Shown piece after piece: positions 1-7,946 of a stretch of 12,465 nucleotides of DNA; positions within the stretch are counted from its first letter, which is position 1; each line of letters opens with the position of its first letter. The notes beneath the pieces were generated by a model. The model was given only the letters and a program-made list of their open reading frames with translations. It was not told the origin of the DNA and ran no database searches. The stretch is taken from NCBI GenBank assembly GCA_023439425.1, contig JAEXNZ010000233.1:1-12465 (forward strand), written 5' to 3'. Origin of the DNA: Pseudomonadota bacterium (GTDB lineage: Bacteria; Pseudomonadota; Gammaproteobacteria; Xanthomonadales; Xanthomonadaceae). The position numbers and the translations under genes are program-made.

Positions 1-745
1 GGGCGACACCGCTCTGGGACAGCACCGTAGCCGTGGCCTCCACCAGCCTGCCCAGTGACACCCTGTTTGCGGCCAGCAGCGCGTTGAACTCGCCGATGCT
101 GATGTCTGCCTTGACAGGAATCTCCAGCGCCTCGAGCAGACCCTTTGGGGTGACCTTGACCTGGGCCAGCCCGTCATAGCCGAGCAGGGTGGTCTGGTCC
201 AGGTCCACGCCCACCAGCTTGAGCACGCTGCCCAGCGGCGTGTTGCCGTTCACCCGCAGCAGCTGCGAGCCGACGCTGAGCACCGCAAACGGTGGCGCGC
301 GGGTGGCCACGGCCTGCGCACGCACGGTAGGCAGGTTCTGGTTCTGACCAAGGAAGGGCAACACCGAGCGTTCGGCAACCACCTTCACCGCGTTGGGCGG
401 AGCAGCAGGGGAAACCGCGGCGAAGTTGTCCTCGGTGGTATGGGCGGGATTCCAGTCACCGCACTGCACCCGGAGCGTGCCGGGGAAACGGTTGGCATTC
501 ACGGCATTGGCACGTGCGGCCGCGTTGTCGGCACGGTCGGTGCTGCACAGGTCCAACCGCTGCGCGCCGGCCAGCGCGGCCAGATCGGCGGTCTTCTGCA
601 CATCGCGCTTGGCCCAGTAGAGGTAACCGATCTCGATCAGTCCCAGCATGCCGACCAGGCCGAGCATGACCAGCATCATGGTGACCGACATGCCGCCACG
701 CTGGACGCGGCGTCGGGAGAAGGGCAGCTGGCGCAGGCCGCTCAT
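1..745 (-). CDS. tadG: TadG-family pilus assembly protein (partial, C-terminus beyond window)
   Basis: The frame opens with ATG at 745-743 and stays open for 248 codons to the window edge, so the C-terminus is missing. The N-terminus is basic (SRRRVQRGG, residues 10-18), followed by a membrane helix at about residues 19-42. The segment after it, WAKRDVQKTADLAALAGAQ (44-62), is typical of the TadE/TadG-like Flp pilus assembly domain. The rest is a periplasmic domain I cannot assign further. TadG proteins are minor envelope components of the Tad apparatus, and some family members are needed for pilus production. The start lies 3 bases after the stop of the DUF3613 gene, so the two are probably co-translated. 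The membrane helix has no pilin-type E+5 residue after a glycine, so processing by CpaA is doubtful. The family call is good; the exact role is not known. Confidence 0.85.
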   Translation of the reverse strand, partial: MSGLRQLPFSRRRVQRGGMSVTMMLVMLGLVGMLGLIEIGYLYWAKRDVQKTADLAALAGAQRLDLCSTDRADNAAARANAVNANRFPGTLRVQCGDWNPAHTTEDNFAAVSPAAPPNAVKVVAERSVLPFLGQNQNLPTVRAQAVATRAPPFAVLSVGSQLLRVNGNTPLGSVLKLVGVDLDQTTLLGYDGLAQVKVTPKGLLEALEIPVKADISIGEFNALLAANRVSLGRLVEATATVLSQSGVA

Positions 746-748
746 GGA

Positions 749-1162
749 CTATTCCCCGCCCTCGCTGGCGACATCCTTGCGCACGCTGTACTCCAGGTAT
801 TCGGGAATGGGGTGATCGAAGCTGTTGAGGTAGCGCGCGTAGCTGCGGCTGGCCTGGTCGCCGAGCACGGTGTGCGGCTTGCCCGCGCGTTCGCCGCTGG
901 CCTGCAGCTGCAGCAGCGCGCGGGTGGTATCGCCCAGCTGCGGACGGGGTGGCAGCGCCAAGGCCACCGGGGCGGGCGCTACCGCAACCGGTGCCACCAC
1001 CGGTGCAGGGGGCACGGGCGGCACAGGTGGAGGGGGAAGCGGTTGCTCGCCCAGCATCTGCCCGGTCAGCGGGCGCTGCTGGGCGGTGGCTGGCGCGGTG
1101 CCCAGCAGCGCCAGCAGCAGGGCGGCGTGCAGGTGGGCGAGGGTGCGGATGGCATCACTCAT
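749..1162 (-). CDS. DUF3613 domain secreted protein of the Tad operon
   Basis: The product has 137 residues. It has a signal peptide (hydrophobic stretch about 10-21, likely cleavage after ATA at 27), a Pro/Val/Ala-rich linker (about 41-73), and a small C-terminal domain with the motifs LGDTTRALLQLQASG (76-90) and RYLNSFDHPIPEYLE (110-124). I recognise these motifs as DUF3613, a short domain of unknown function. The protein is probably periplasmic, or bound to the envelope through its linker. The start codon overlaps the tadD stop as ATGA, with an AGGAG ribosome binding site 7-8 bases upstream; tadG starts 3 bases after its stop. This tight position between tadD and tadG argues for a role in the pilus machine, possibly next to the lipoprotein TadD. 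No enzyme motif is visible. The gene is real; its function is unknown. Confidence 0.85.
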   Translation of the reverse strand: MSDAIRTLAHLHAALLLALLGTAPATAQQRPLTGQMLGEQPLPPPPVPPVPPAPVVAPVAVAPAPVALALPPRPQLGDTTRALLQLQASGERAGKPHTVLGDQASRSYARYLNSFDHPIPEYLEYSVRKDVASEGGE

Positions 1163-2019
1163 GGGGTGCTCTCCTGGGAAGTCGGGGTGCCACCGAAGCG
1201 TTCCAGCATCGAAGGGGCCAGGCGCGGCTCGTTGCGCGGCGCTGGCGGTCCCGCCGCGTCCGTCTTGCTGGCGGTGCCGCGGCGAAGCGGGGGCGTCGCC
1301 GCTGTGGGTGCGGTGGTGGGCTCCACGGCGCGCGCGGCGGGCTGACGCAGCTGCTGGGCCAGCCGGCGCACCTCCTGGCGGGCAGCGTCCGGCAGGGCAG
1401 CGCTGCTGAAGATTCGTTCCGCGGTAGCGGTGTCATTGCGCAGCAGTGCGTACACCGCCAGGTTGGCATTCGCCTTGACGTTGCCGGGGGCGAGCTCGGC
1501 GGCTTTGGCCAGCGGTTCGCGTGCCTGGTCCAGCTGGCCGGCGCGCAGGCGTGCAAAGCCGAGGTCGCCCAGGTAATCGGTATTCAGCGGTTGCAGCTGC
1601 ACTGCCCGGGCGAGCGCCTGCTCGGCCTGGGTGTCATCGCCGTTGCGCACGGCGATCAGTCCCAGTCCATGCCATGCGGCCGCGGACTGCGGGCCATTGG
1701 TGAGGCTGGTGTACAAGGTCTGCGCGCCGGGCAGCTGACCGGTTTCGCGTAGCGCGTCGGCCTGCAGCAGGCGCAGCGCGGGGCTGTCACCATAACGCTG
1801 GCGGTACGCGTCCACATGCGCCAGCGAGGCGTACCACGCACTCTGCCGCTGCATCTGGGTGATCAGTTCCAGATACAGCTGTTTGTCGTCCTGCGGTGGG
1901 CGCTCCGGTGCGGCCAGACTGACTGGATCCTGCTTGTACTGTGCGACGGAGGTGGTGTTGCAGCCGGTCAACGCCGTCGCGCCCAGCAGCATCAGGAACG
2001 GGAGAATGTGCATCCGCAT
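1159..2019 (-). CDS. tadD: TadD-like TPR lipoprotein
   Basis: The product has 286 residues. A lipoprotein signal peptide ends in the lipobox LTGC, with Cys20 as the lipidated residue. TPR-like helical repeats fill about residues 79-210 (for example AWHGLGLIAVRNGDDTQAEQ at 115-134). The tail (about 226-286) is low-complexity, rich in Pro, Ala and Thr. TadD is a lipoprotein thought to act like a pilotin, helping the secretin reach or assemble in the outer membrane. The start ATG lies 1 base after the tadC stop; a second in-frame ATG two codons on (2013-2011) is possible and leaves the signal peptide intact. The stop overlaps the next start as ATGA. Residue 21 after the lipid Cys is Asn, not Asp, which fits outer-membrane sorting. 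The family is clear from motif and context. Confidence 0.9.
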   Translation of the reverse strand: MRMHILPFLMLLGATALTGCNTTSVAQYKQDPVSLAAPERPPQDDKQLYLELITQMQRQSAWYASLAHVDAYRQRYGDSPALRLLQADALRETGQLPGAQTLYTSLTNGPQSAAAWHGLGLIAVRNGDDTQAEQALARAVQLQPLNTDYLGDLGFARLRAGQLDQAREPLAKAAELAPGNVKANANLAVYALLRNDTATAERIFSSAALPDAARQEVRRLAQQLRQPAARAVEPTTAPTAATPPLRRGTASKTDAAGPPAPRNEPRLAPSMLERFGGTPTSQESTP

Positions 2020-2020
2020 G

Positions 2021-2998
2021 TCAGGACCCCAGTCTGGTCATGGCGTCGGCCAGGGCGATGATCGCCGGGCCGGACAGCACCAGCATCAACGCCGGCAACA
2101 GGGTCAGCATCATCACCACGGTCATCTTCACCGAGAGCTTGCCGACCTTCTCTTTCAACGTGGCGCGGCGGTGTTCGCGCAGGCGCAGGCTGAACTGCTT
2201 GAGCGGTTCCTGCACCGCACCGCCGTGCTCATGCACCTGCAGCATCAGCTGCACCAGGCTGCGCAGGTCCTCGTCGTCGAACGATTCGCCCAGCCGGCGC
2301 AGCGACTGCGCGCGGGTACGCCCGTGCATGTAGGCAATGTTGGCCTGGTGGATCTCCCGCCCCAGCACTGGAATCGCCCCGCGCAGTTTGTCGCCCAGGG
2401 TCTGCAGGCTCTGGTCCATGCTGAAGCCCACGCCCTGCAGCAGGCGCAGCAGGTCGATCAACAGCGGCAGTTCGGCATTGACGCGTTGGCGCAGGCGTCC
2501 GGCCCAGGCGCGCAGTGCGAACTTGGGCAAAAGGATGCCGAACGCCAGCGCCGCCAGCATCACCACGACACGTTGCACGCCGCTGCTTTCGAACAGGGCC
2601 AGTGCCAGCAGCAGGCACAGCACCGCCAGCAGCAACCGCAGGGCCAGGAAGATGGCGGTGCCGCTGCGGGTGTTCCAGCCGGCCTGGTCGAGCAGCAGCC
2701 GGTCCTCCGGAGCCAGCAGCGCCGCTTGCAGACGGCCGCCGTGGAAGCGCTCGCCCAGTGCGGCCAGCCAGCCCAGCCCGCGCGGGCCGCTGTCGGCGGT
2801 GGCAGTGGGCGTCGGGGTGGTGCCTGTGCCTGCCGTCGCGGTGGCATCCGCGCCGGGCTCGCGCGGGCGCAGGGCGCTCTGCAAGGCTGCCGCATTTCGC
2901 TTCTGCTGGGCACCACGCAGCAGTGCGACCACACCCAGCAGGCCCAGCCCGGCCGCCATCAGCAACAGCGCGATGAACCACAACGGATGCGCGTTCAT
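2021..2998 (-). CDS. tadC: TadC, inner-membrane platform protein (T2SSF/GspF family)
   Basis: The product has 325 residues. Membrane helices are visible at about 7-28, 114-136, 142-159 and 291-313. The cytoplasmic T2SSF domain covers about 177-305, including ELPLLIDLLRLLQGVGFSMD (176-195) and LQVHEHGGAVQEPL (253-266). TadC and TadB are homologous to halves of GspF/PilC platform proteins; together they form the inner-membrane base that couples the TadA ATPase to pilin assembly. A flexible Ala/Thr/Pro linker at about 48-70 separates the first helix from the rest. The start overlaps the tadB stop as ATGA, and the stop is followed after one base by tadD. The protein is complete, and its length is usual for the family. 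Confidence 0.93.
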   Translation of the reverse strand: MNAHPLWFIALLLMAAGLGLLGVVALLRGAQQKRNAAALQSALRPREPGADATATAGTGTTPTPTATADSGPRGLGWLAALGERFHGGRLQAALLAPEDRLLLDQAGWNTRSGTAIFLALRLLLAVLCLLLALALFESSGVQRVVVMLAALAFGILLPKFALRAWAGRLRQRVNAELPLLIDLLRLLQGVGFSMDQSLQTLGDKLRGAIPVLGREIHQANIAYMHGRTRAQSLRRLGESFDDEDLRSLVQLMLQVHEHGGAVQEPLKQFSLRLREHRRATLKEKVGKLSVKMTVVMMLTLLPALMLVLSGPAIIALADAMTRLGS

Positions 2999-3936
2999 AG
3001 CGAGCGCGCCAGTCGATACAACAGGAAACCGCCAATCAACTCCAGCAGCAGCGCCGCGCCGAGCAGCTTGTGGCCGAGTGGGGCGTGCAGCACCGGCTGG
3101 AAGAAGTCCGGGCTGGCAATCGCCATCAGCAGTGCGCAGAGCGGGGGCAGCAGGCCCAGCACCCAGGCCGACATGCGGGTTTCCGAGGTGGTCGCCATCA
3201 ATTCCTGCTGGGCCTGTTCGAGGTCGCGCATGAAATCGCTCATGCGCTGCAGAATCTGATCGGAACGGCCGCCGATGCGGATGCTCACGCCCAGTACCAC
3301 GGCCAGCACGTCGAGTACTTCCAGCCGATAGGGGCGGCTGGCCTGGCTGAGTGCACGGTCCAGATCGAGGCCGCTGCGTGCGCCGGACAGGGTGTCGTCG
3401 AGCAGCCCGCGCAGTGGCGCTGGCACTTGCTGGCTGGCGGTCTGGAACGCCATCTGCAGGCTGTTGCCCAAGGCAGTCAGACGCACGAGGTTGTCGAGGA
3501 AGTCAGGCAGCTGGCGCAGCAGCCTGCGCTGCAGGCCGAGGATGCGGCGCGACAGCCATACGCCCAGCACCAGCGCGAACAGGGCCAGCGTGATCGGCCA
3601 CATCCACGCCGTACCGATGCGTGCTGCTGCCAGCCACGCCAGCAGCAGGCCGCTGCCCCCCCACACAAGGGGCAAGGTCCAGCCGCTGCGCAGCCCGGCG
3701 CGCTGCAGAAGGGCATCCCACGGCAGTGCGGCCGGAGCAGGTGTTGCCGGCGTTGCACTGGGCGCACGTGGGGTCATGCCGGCCAGCTGGGTCACCGGTG
3801 TCGCTGCCGCCAGGCGCTGTTCGGTGTGCTGCAGCGAGGCGCGCTGGCGCTCGCGGCGGGCCGCGCCCCACCACAGCTCGATGGCGACCGCCACCAGCAC
3901 CAGCACCGCACTGCACAGCAGCAGCACCCCGGTCAT
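2995..3936 (-). CDS. tadB: TadB, inner-membrane platform protein (T2SSF/GspF family)
   Basis: The product has 313 residues. Hydrophobic segments lie at about 4-22, 88-104, 111-128, 257-273 and 290-307. The T2SSF domain covers about 143-270; it starts at LPDFLDNLVRLTALGNSLQM (143-162) and includes LAVVLGVSIRIGGRSDQIL (211-229). TadB pairs with TadC to make the platform on which TadA works. A Pro/Ala/Thr-rich linker (about 44-71) follows the first helix, matching a similar linker in TadC. The gene starts 2 bases after the tadA stop and overlaps tadC by four bases, so the motor and platform genes are likely translated in a coupled way. The start ATG is the only sensible one, because it sits right before the first membrane helix. 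Confidence 0.93.
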   Translation of the reverse strand: MTGVLLLCSAVLVLVAVAIELWWGAARRERQRASLQHTEQRLAAATPVTQLAGMTPRAPSATPATPAPAALPWDALLQRAGLRSGWTLPLVWGGSGLLLAWLAAARIGTAWMWPITLALFALVLGVWLSRRILGLQRRLLRQLPDFLDNLVRLTALGNSLQMAFQTASQQVPAPLRGLLDDTLSGARSGLDLDRALSQASRPYRLEVLDVLAVVLGVSIRIGGRSDQILQRMSDFMRDLEQAQQELMATTSETRMSAWVLGLLPPLCALLMAIASPDFFQPVLHAPLGHKLLGAALLLELIGGFLLYRLARSL

Positions 3937-3938
3937 GT

Positions 3939-5285
3939 TCAGTAGCCTCCATCCAGCGCTTCGCGCAACAGCCGACGGAACGGCTCCAGCTTGTGCGAAT
4001 GCGGTTGGAAGCCCAAGCCGATCCAGCGGTCGCGTTCTTTGCCGTCGGCGTCGATCATCACTTCGTGACGGAACATTTCCTGGGTGCTGATCAGGTTGTC
4101 GCTGACCCCGGTGATTTCCGTGATCGACACCAGCACGCGGCGGCCACTGCCCAGGCGCGAGATCTGCACGATGAAGTCGATGGCGCTGGCGATCTGCCGG
4201 CGCAGGCTGTCCTCGCTGCCCTGGAAGCCGGCGAATCCGGCCAGCATCTCGATCCGGTACAGGCAGTCGCGCGGTGAGTTGGCGTGGATGGTGGCCATCG
4301 AACCGTCATGGCCGGTATTCATCGCCTGCAGCATTTCCAGCACTTCCGCGCCGCGCACTTCGCCGACCACGATGCGGTCCGGGCGCATGCGCAGGCTGTT
4401 GCGCACCAGGTCGCGGATGCTGACCGCGCCGTGTCCGTCAGCGCCGCCCAGGCGGCTTTCCAGCCGCACCACATGCGGATGGTTGAGCGAGAGTTCGGCG
4501 GTGTCTTCCACCGTGATCACCCGTTCCTCGGCCGGAACGTAGCTGGCCAGCGCATTCAGCAGCGAGGTCTTGCCCGAGCTGGTACCACCGGACACCAGGA
4601 TGTTGCAGCGGCCCAGCACCATGGCATGCAACAAGGCCTGCATGGCGGTGTCGAAGGTGCCCATCCGCTGCAGCTCGTCGGGCGTGAACGGGTCCTTGCG
4701 GAATTTGCGGATCGACACCATCGGGCCGTCGACCGCCAGTGGCGAGATGATCGCGTTGAGGCGTCCGCCGTTGGGCAGGCGTGCGTCCACCATCGGATTG
4801 GACTCGTCCAGCCGCCGCCCCAGTGGGGCCAGAATGCGGCGCAGGATGCGCAGCAGGTGGCTGTCGTCGCTGAAGCGCTGCGGTGCGCGCACCAGGCGGC
4901 CGCCCTGCGATACATGGATGTCCTTGTAGCCGTTGATCAGGATGTCTTCGATGGCCGGGTCGTGCAGCAGGTCGTCGAGTGGCCCGAATCCGGTCAGTTC
5001 CTTTACCAGGGCGGCGGCCACCACTTCCATTTCCGCTTCGTTGACCGGAATACGCCACTGCTGCACGAACTGCGCGGTCTGGGTGCGCACGTAGCGCGCC
5101 ACGGTATCCGGAGCCCAGGCATCGATGTCGATGCGCTCGTCCTCGATCGCATTGAGCAGGTGTTCGTGCGCGGCCACCAGCACCTTCTGGTACTCGTCGG
5201 ACTGGGCGAACGGCGTCGTCGCCGTGCCCGCTGCATCCGGGGCGTCGCCGCGCTCGCTGGCAAACGGCGTCACTTTGTCATCCAT
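3939..5285 (-). CDS. tadA: TadA/CpaF, Tad pilus assembly ATPase
   Basis: The product has 448 residues and is a GspE/VirB11-type secretion ATPase, the cytoplasmic motor of pilus assembly. Visible motifs are Walker A GGTSSGKT (233-240), the Asp box [12 protein letters not shown] (256-267), the Walker B region RIVVGEVRG (304-312), and the His box [13 protein letters not shown] (325-337). The N-terminal domain contains [21 protein letters not shown] (99-119), the usual CpaF N-domain signature. All catalytic motifs are intact, and the length is normal for CpaF. The start overlaps the end of tadZ by 16 bases, and a G-rich run (GGGGGG) lies about 7 bases before the ATG. It is followed at once by tadB and tadC, its membrane partners. 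Confidence 0.97.
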   Translation of the reverse strand: MDDKVTPFASERGDAPDAAGTATTPFAQSDEYQKVLVAAHEHLLNAIEDERIDIDAWAPDTVARYVRTQTAQFVQQWRIPVNEAEMEVVAAALVKELTGFGPLDDLLHDPAIEDILINGYKDIHVSQGGRLVRAPQRFSDDSHLLRILRRILAPLGRRLDESNPMVDARLPNGGRLNAIISPLAVDGPMVSIRKFRKDPFTPDELQRMGTFDTAMQALLHAMVLGRCNILVSGGTSSGKTSLLNALASYVPAEERVITVEDTAELSLNHPHVVRLESRLGGADGHGAVSIRDLVRNSLRMRPDRIVVGEVRGAEVLEMLQAMNTGHDGSMATIHANSPRDCLYRIEMLAGFAGFQGSEDSLRRQIASAIDFIVQISRLGSGRRVLVSITEITGVSDNLISTQEMFRHEVMIDADGKERDRWIGLGFQPHSHKLEPFRRLLREALDGGY

Positions 5286-6553
5286 TGCAGGCCCCCCAGG
5301 GCAAGTGCCAGTTTTTCGCGCCAGCTGCGCGGCAGGGCTCGCGCGGCGGCCTGGTCCAGGTGCAGCAGCAGCGGCGTGAGTGCGCGCAGGTACGGGTCGC
5401 GCGGCGCGTCCTGCAGCAGCAGATGGCCATGGTTGGCGCTGCTGCGCAGGCGGTGACAGTCGGGCAGGGTGGCCAGCAGCGGCAGGCTGAAGCGCTCGGA
5501 AATCTGTGCGGGGGTCAGCCCGCCGTCTTCTTCATGGCGGTTGACCACCAGCTGCAGGCGGGTGTCGCGCAGGCCCAGCGCTTCCAACTGCTTCAGCACC
5601 TGGTCGAGCGAGACCAGGGTGCCGATGGCCTGGTCGGCCACCAGCCAGACTTCGTCGGCGTTGTTGAACAGTGAGCGCGGAATCTGCCGCACCGGAACGC
5701 CGCCCAGGTCGCACAGCACGGTTTCAAACACGCCACGCAGACGCTGCACCAGCACCGCCGGATCGGGCAGCAGGCCGCCGTCGCTGCCGGCCGGCTGGCC
5801 GAGCAGGGTCAGGCCGCCGCTGTGCCGGGTCATCGCGGTGCGTACCAGGGTGGCATCAATGCGCCCGGCGTGACGCAGGGCATCGTCGAAGTGGAACTGG
5901 CTGTCCAGGTTGAGGTACAGCGCGGTGTCGCCGGCGGGTTGACCCAGGTCCAGCAGCAGCGTGCTGTTGGCGGTGGCCGGTGCCATTGGATCGCTGCCAT
6001 CGGCGGCCGCGGGCTGGCTCAGCTGCTGCGCCAGCACGCCCAGGTGCGCCGCCAGGGTGCTGCTGCCGACGCCGGCACGCACGCCCAGCACCAGCACCAG
6101 GCGTGCCTTGTGCGGTGCTTCCACCGGCGCGGCGCGGGTGCCGCTGGTGCCGGCCGCGCGACGCAGCACCGCGTCGATGTCGGCGGTGCTGGTGTCCATG
6201 TCGAGGATGTCGCGCAGCCCGCAGCGTACCGCCGCGACAATGCCGTCAACCTGATCGCTGGTGGTCGAACCCACCGCCACCAGTGCCAGCTCCGGCTGGC
6301 TGCGCTGCAGTTGGCGAGCGAGTTCGGTCGAGCTGCAGGCCGCGGCGCGACGGAAGTCCAGCAGCACCACGCAGTGCGGTTGGCGACGGTGAGCGTCCAG
6401 CGCGGCAGCGCCGCCGGCGCTGTCGACCCAGTGCACGCTGACGCCCACCGGCAGGCGTTCGCCGAGCAGGCCGGCGAGGTCGCGTACCGGCGCGAACAGC
6501 ACCAGGGTCATGGGAGCCGGGGCAGGGTGCAGAAGCTGCAAGGAGGCGGACAT
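5270..6553 (-). CDS. cpaE: TadZ/CpaE, ParA/MinD-like pilus localisation protein
   Basis: The product has 427 residues. Residues about 15-135 resemble an atypical receiver domain, and a P-loop ParA/MinD-like domain follows from about 150. The family places the Tad machine in the cell, often at a pole. The P-loop reads GVRAGVGSST (157-166): the first Lys of the ParA-type KGGVGKT loop is Arg here and the second is Ser, so neither Walker Lys is present. A Walker B-like strand is at VLCDLGG (279-285). I chose the ATG at 6553-6551, 24 bases after the cpaC stop, with AGGA about 10 bases upstream; an internal ATG (residue 15, 6511-6509) is possible. The 3' end overlaps tadA by 16 bases. The family assignment is solid; ATP use is uncertain. 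Confidence 0.9.
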   Translation of the reverse strand: MSASLQLLHPAPAPMTLVLFAPVRDLAGLLGERLPVGVSVHWVDSAGGAAALDAHRRQPHCVVLLDFRRAAACSSTELARQLQRSQPELALVAVGSTTSDQVDGIVAAVRCGLRDILDMDTSTADIDAVLRRAAGTSGTRAAPVEAPHKARLVLVLGVRAGVGSSTLAAHLGVLAQQLSQPAAADGSDPMAPATANSTLLLDLGQPAGDTALYLNLDSQFHFDDALRHAGRIDATLVRTAMTRHSGGLTLLGQPAGSDGGLLPDPAVLVQRLRGVFETVLCDLGGVPVRQIPRSLFNNADEVWLVADQAIGTLVSLDQVLKQLEALGLRDTRLQLVVNRHEEDGGLTPAQISERFSLPLLATLPDCHRLRSSANHGHLLLQDAPRDPYLRALTPLLLHLDQAAARALPRSWREKLALALGGLQWMTK

Positions 6554-6577
6554 GGAAGCGACGGTCCTGGCACGGGG

Positions 6578-7927
6578 TCAGCGGGAAAAACCAGGCAGCT
6601 GGTCGGAGGAGGCAGGGCTGAGCAGCCATGCACCCCACACCGGCTGGTTGGGCGTGGCTTCGCGTTCGCCCGGCAGCGGCACGGTGGTGCCCTTGGCCAG
6701 CGGTTGCACCAGACGCGGGGTCACGATGATCACGAGTTCCTTCTCCTCTTTCTTGTAGTTCAGGCTGCGGAAGAACGATCCGATGATCGGCAGGTCGCCG
6801 AGCAGCGGGACCTTGTCGACGTTGGAGCTGACCGAACTGCTGACCAGCCCGCCGATCACGAAGGTTTCGCCATCGCCCAGCTCCACCGTGGTGTCGGCGC
6901 GGCGGGTGGTGATGGAGGGAATCTGCACGCCGTTGTAGGCAATGCCGGCGGCGTAGTTGAGGTCGCTGGCTTCCGGAGCCACCTTCAGTGCGATGCGGTC
7001 CGGGCTGAGCACGGTCGGGGTCACGGTGAGGCCGATGCCGAACGGTTTGAAGGTCACCGTGGTGGTGCCCAGGCCCTGCGGCTCCAGAATCGGCAGTTCG
7101 CCGCCGGCCAGGAAACTGGCGCTCTGGCCGGACAACGCCACCAGGGTCGGTTCGGCCAGGACCCGGGCCATGCCGTTGCTCTGCAGCAGGTCGATGTTGG
7201 CGGCCCAGCCGTGGGTGAGCGACTTGAACACCAGGCCGAACGCCGATGACAGCGGATTGGCGTCGGTGTCAGTGGTGACACTGCCGACCGGCGGCGTGAT
7301 GCCGGGCACGAGGCCACCGGGGCGAACCACGCCATACGAGAAGCCGTTGTTCTGGTTGGCGAAGTTCATGCCGATCTCACGCAGCACGGTCTTGTTGAAC
7401 TCCACCACTTTCACTTCCACCTGGACCACGCCACTGCTGGCCACAGTAGAGACGTCCGCCAGCTGGCCCTCGCGACCCAGCGTGGCCTGCGCGGCCTTGC
7501 GGCTGCGTTCGTGGGCCAGCAGGCTGGGGGCGCTGCCCTGCAGCAGGCCCTGTTGCTCCTGCACGGTCAGCTGCAGATCGTCATCCTCGGCCAGCGCGCC
7601 GTGTACCGCACTGCGCACCTCCACCTGCAGGCGCTGCGGTTCGGTCTGTTTGTGCTGCCACAGCAGCAGTGTGGTGACGCCGGCGTTTTTGCCGACGAGC
7701 AGGGCCTGACGATTCTTCAGCATCACCACGTCGGCCACGCCGGGGTCCGCGATGGCGACGCGTTCGAGATTGGCCGGCAGCGTCCACGGCCGTTGCTCCC
7801 GCACCTGCAGTACCACGTCGGCGCGTGCCCACGCCGGTGGCGGGAACAGTACGAACGCCAGCAGCAACGCCACCACCACGGCAATGGGCGGCAGCAGGGG
7901 AGCGATGGCAGCGGGGCGACGCGTCAT
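6578..7927 (-). CDS. cpaC: CpaC/RcpA, Tad pilus secretin
   Basis: The product has 449 residues from the chosen start. It has a signal peptide (hydrophobic 8-30, likely cleavage after AWA at 34) and a pilus-secretin N-terminal domain (about 37-107, with VAIADPGVADVVMLKNRQAL at 57-76 and GVTTLLLW at 83-90). A BON-like stretch follows, then the secretin domain (about 165-407) with VPLLGDLPIIGSFFRS (373-388) and ELVIIVTPRLV (397-407). It forms the outer-membrane channel for the Flp fibre. The frame is open upstream, but earlier starts would run into cpaB. Two ATGs fit: 7927 (used here; a GAG lies 7 bases upstream) and 7942, five codons earlier and 4 bases after the cpaB stop. Both keep the signal peptide. 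Confidence 0.93.
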   Translation of the reverse strand: MTRRPAAIAPLLPPIAVVVALLLAFVLFPPPAWARADVVLQVREQRPWTLPANLERVAIADPGVADVVMLKNRQALLVGKNAGVTTLLLWQHKQTEPQRLQVEVRSAVHGALAEDDDLQLTVQEQQGLLQGSAPSLLAHERSRKAAQATLGREGQLADVSTVASSGVVQVEVKVVEFNKTVLREIGMNFANQNNGFSYGVVRPGGLVPGITPPVGSVTTDTDANPLSSAFGLVFKSLTHGWAANIDLLQSNGMARVLAEPTLVALSGQSASFLAGGELPILEPQGLGTTTVTFKPFGIGLTVTPTVLSPDRIALKVAPEASDLNYAAGIAYNGVQIPSITTRRADTTVELGDGETFVIGGLVSSSVSSNVDKVPLLGDLPIIGSFFRSLNYKKEEKELVIIVTPRLVQPLAKGTTVPLPGEREATPNQPVWGAWLLSPASSDQLPGFSR

Positions 7928-7946
7928 GAAAGGTCTCTGCATGGTG

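Noticed and set aside
1859..3259. Long plus-strand open frame of 466 codons opposite tadC and tadD, and similar ones at 440-1345, 3070-3945, 4284-5456, 5822-7249 and 7752-9374
   Set aside because: They lie antisense to well-recognised Tad genes in GC-rich DNA, where stop codons are rare on the opposite strand. Their compositions (runs of Gln, His, Arg, Gly) are typical of shadow frames, and no domains were seen.
2021..5285. Type II secretion or type IVa pilus genes instead of Tad
   Set aside because: The split TadB/TadC platform, CpaF-type ATPase, TadZ, the Flp pilin motif and CpaB all identify a Tad system.
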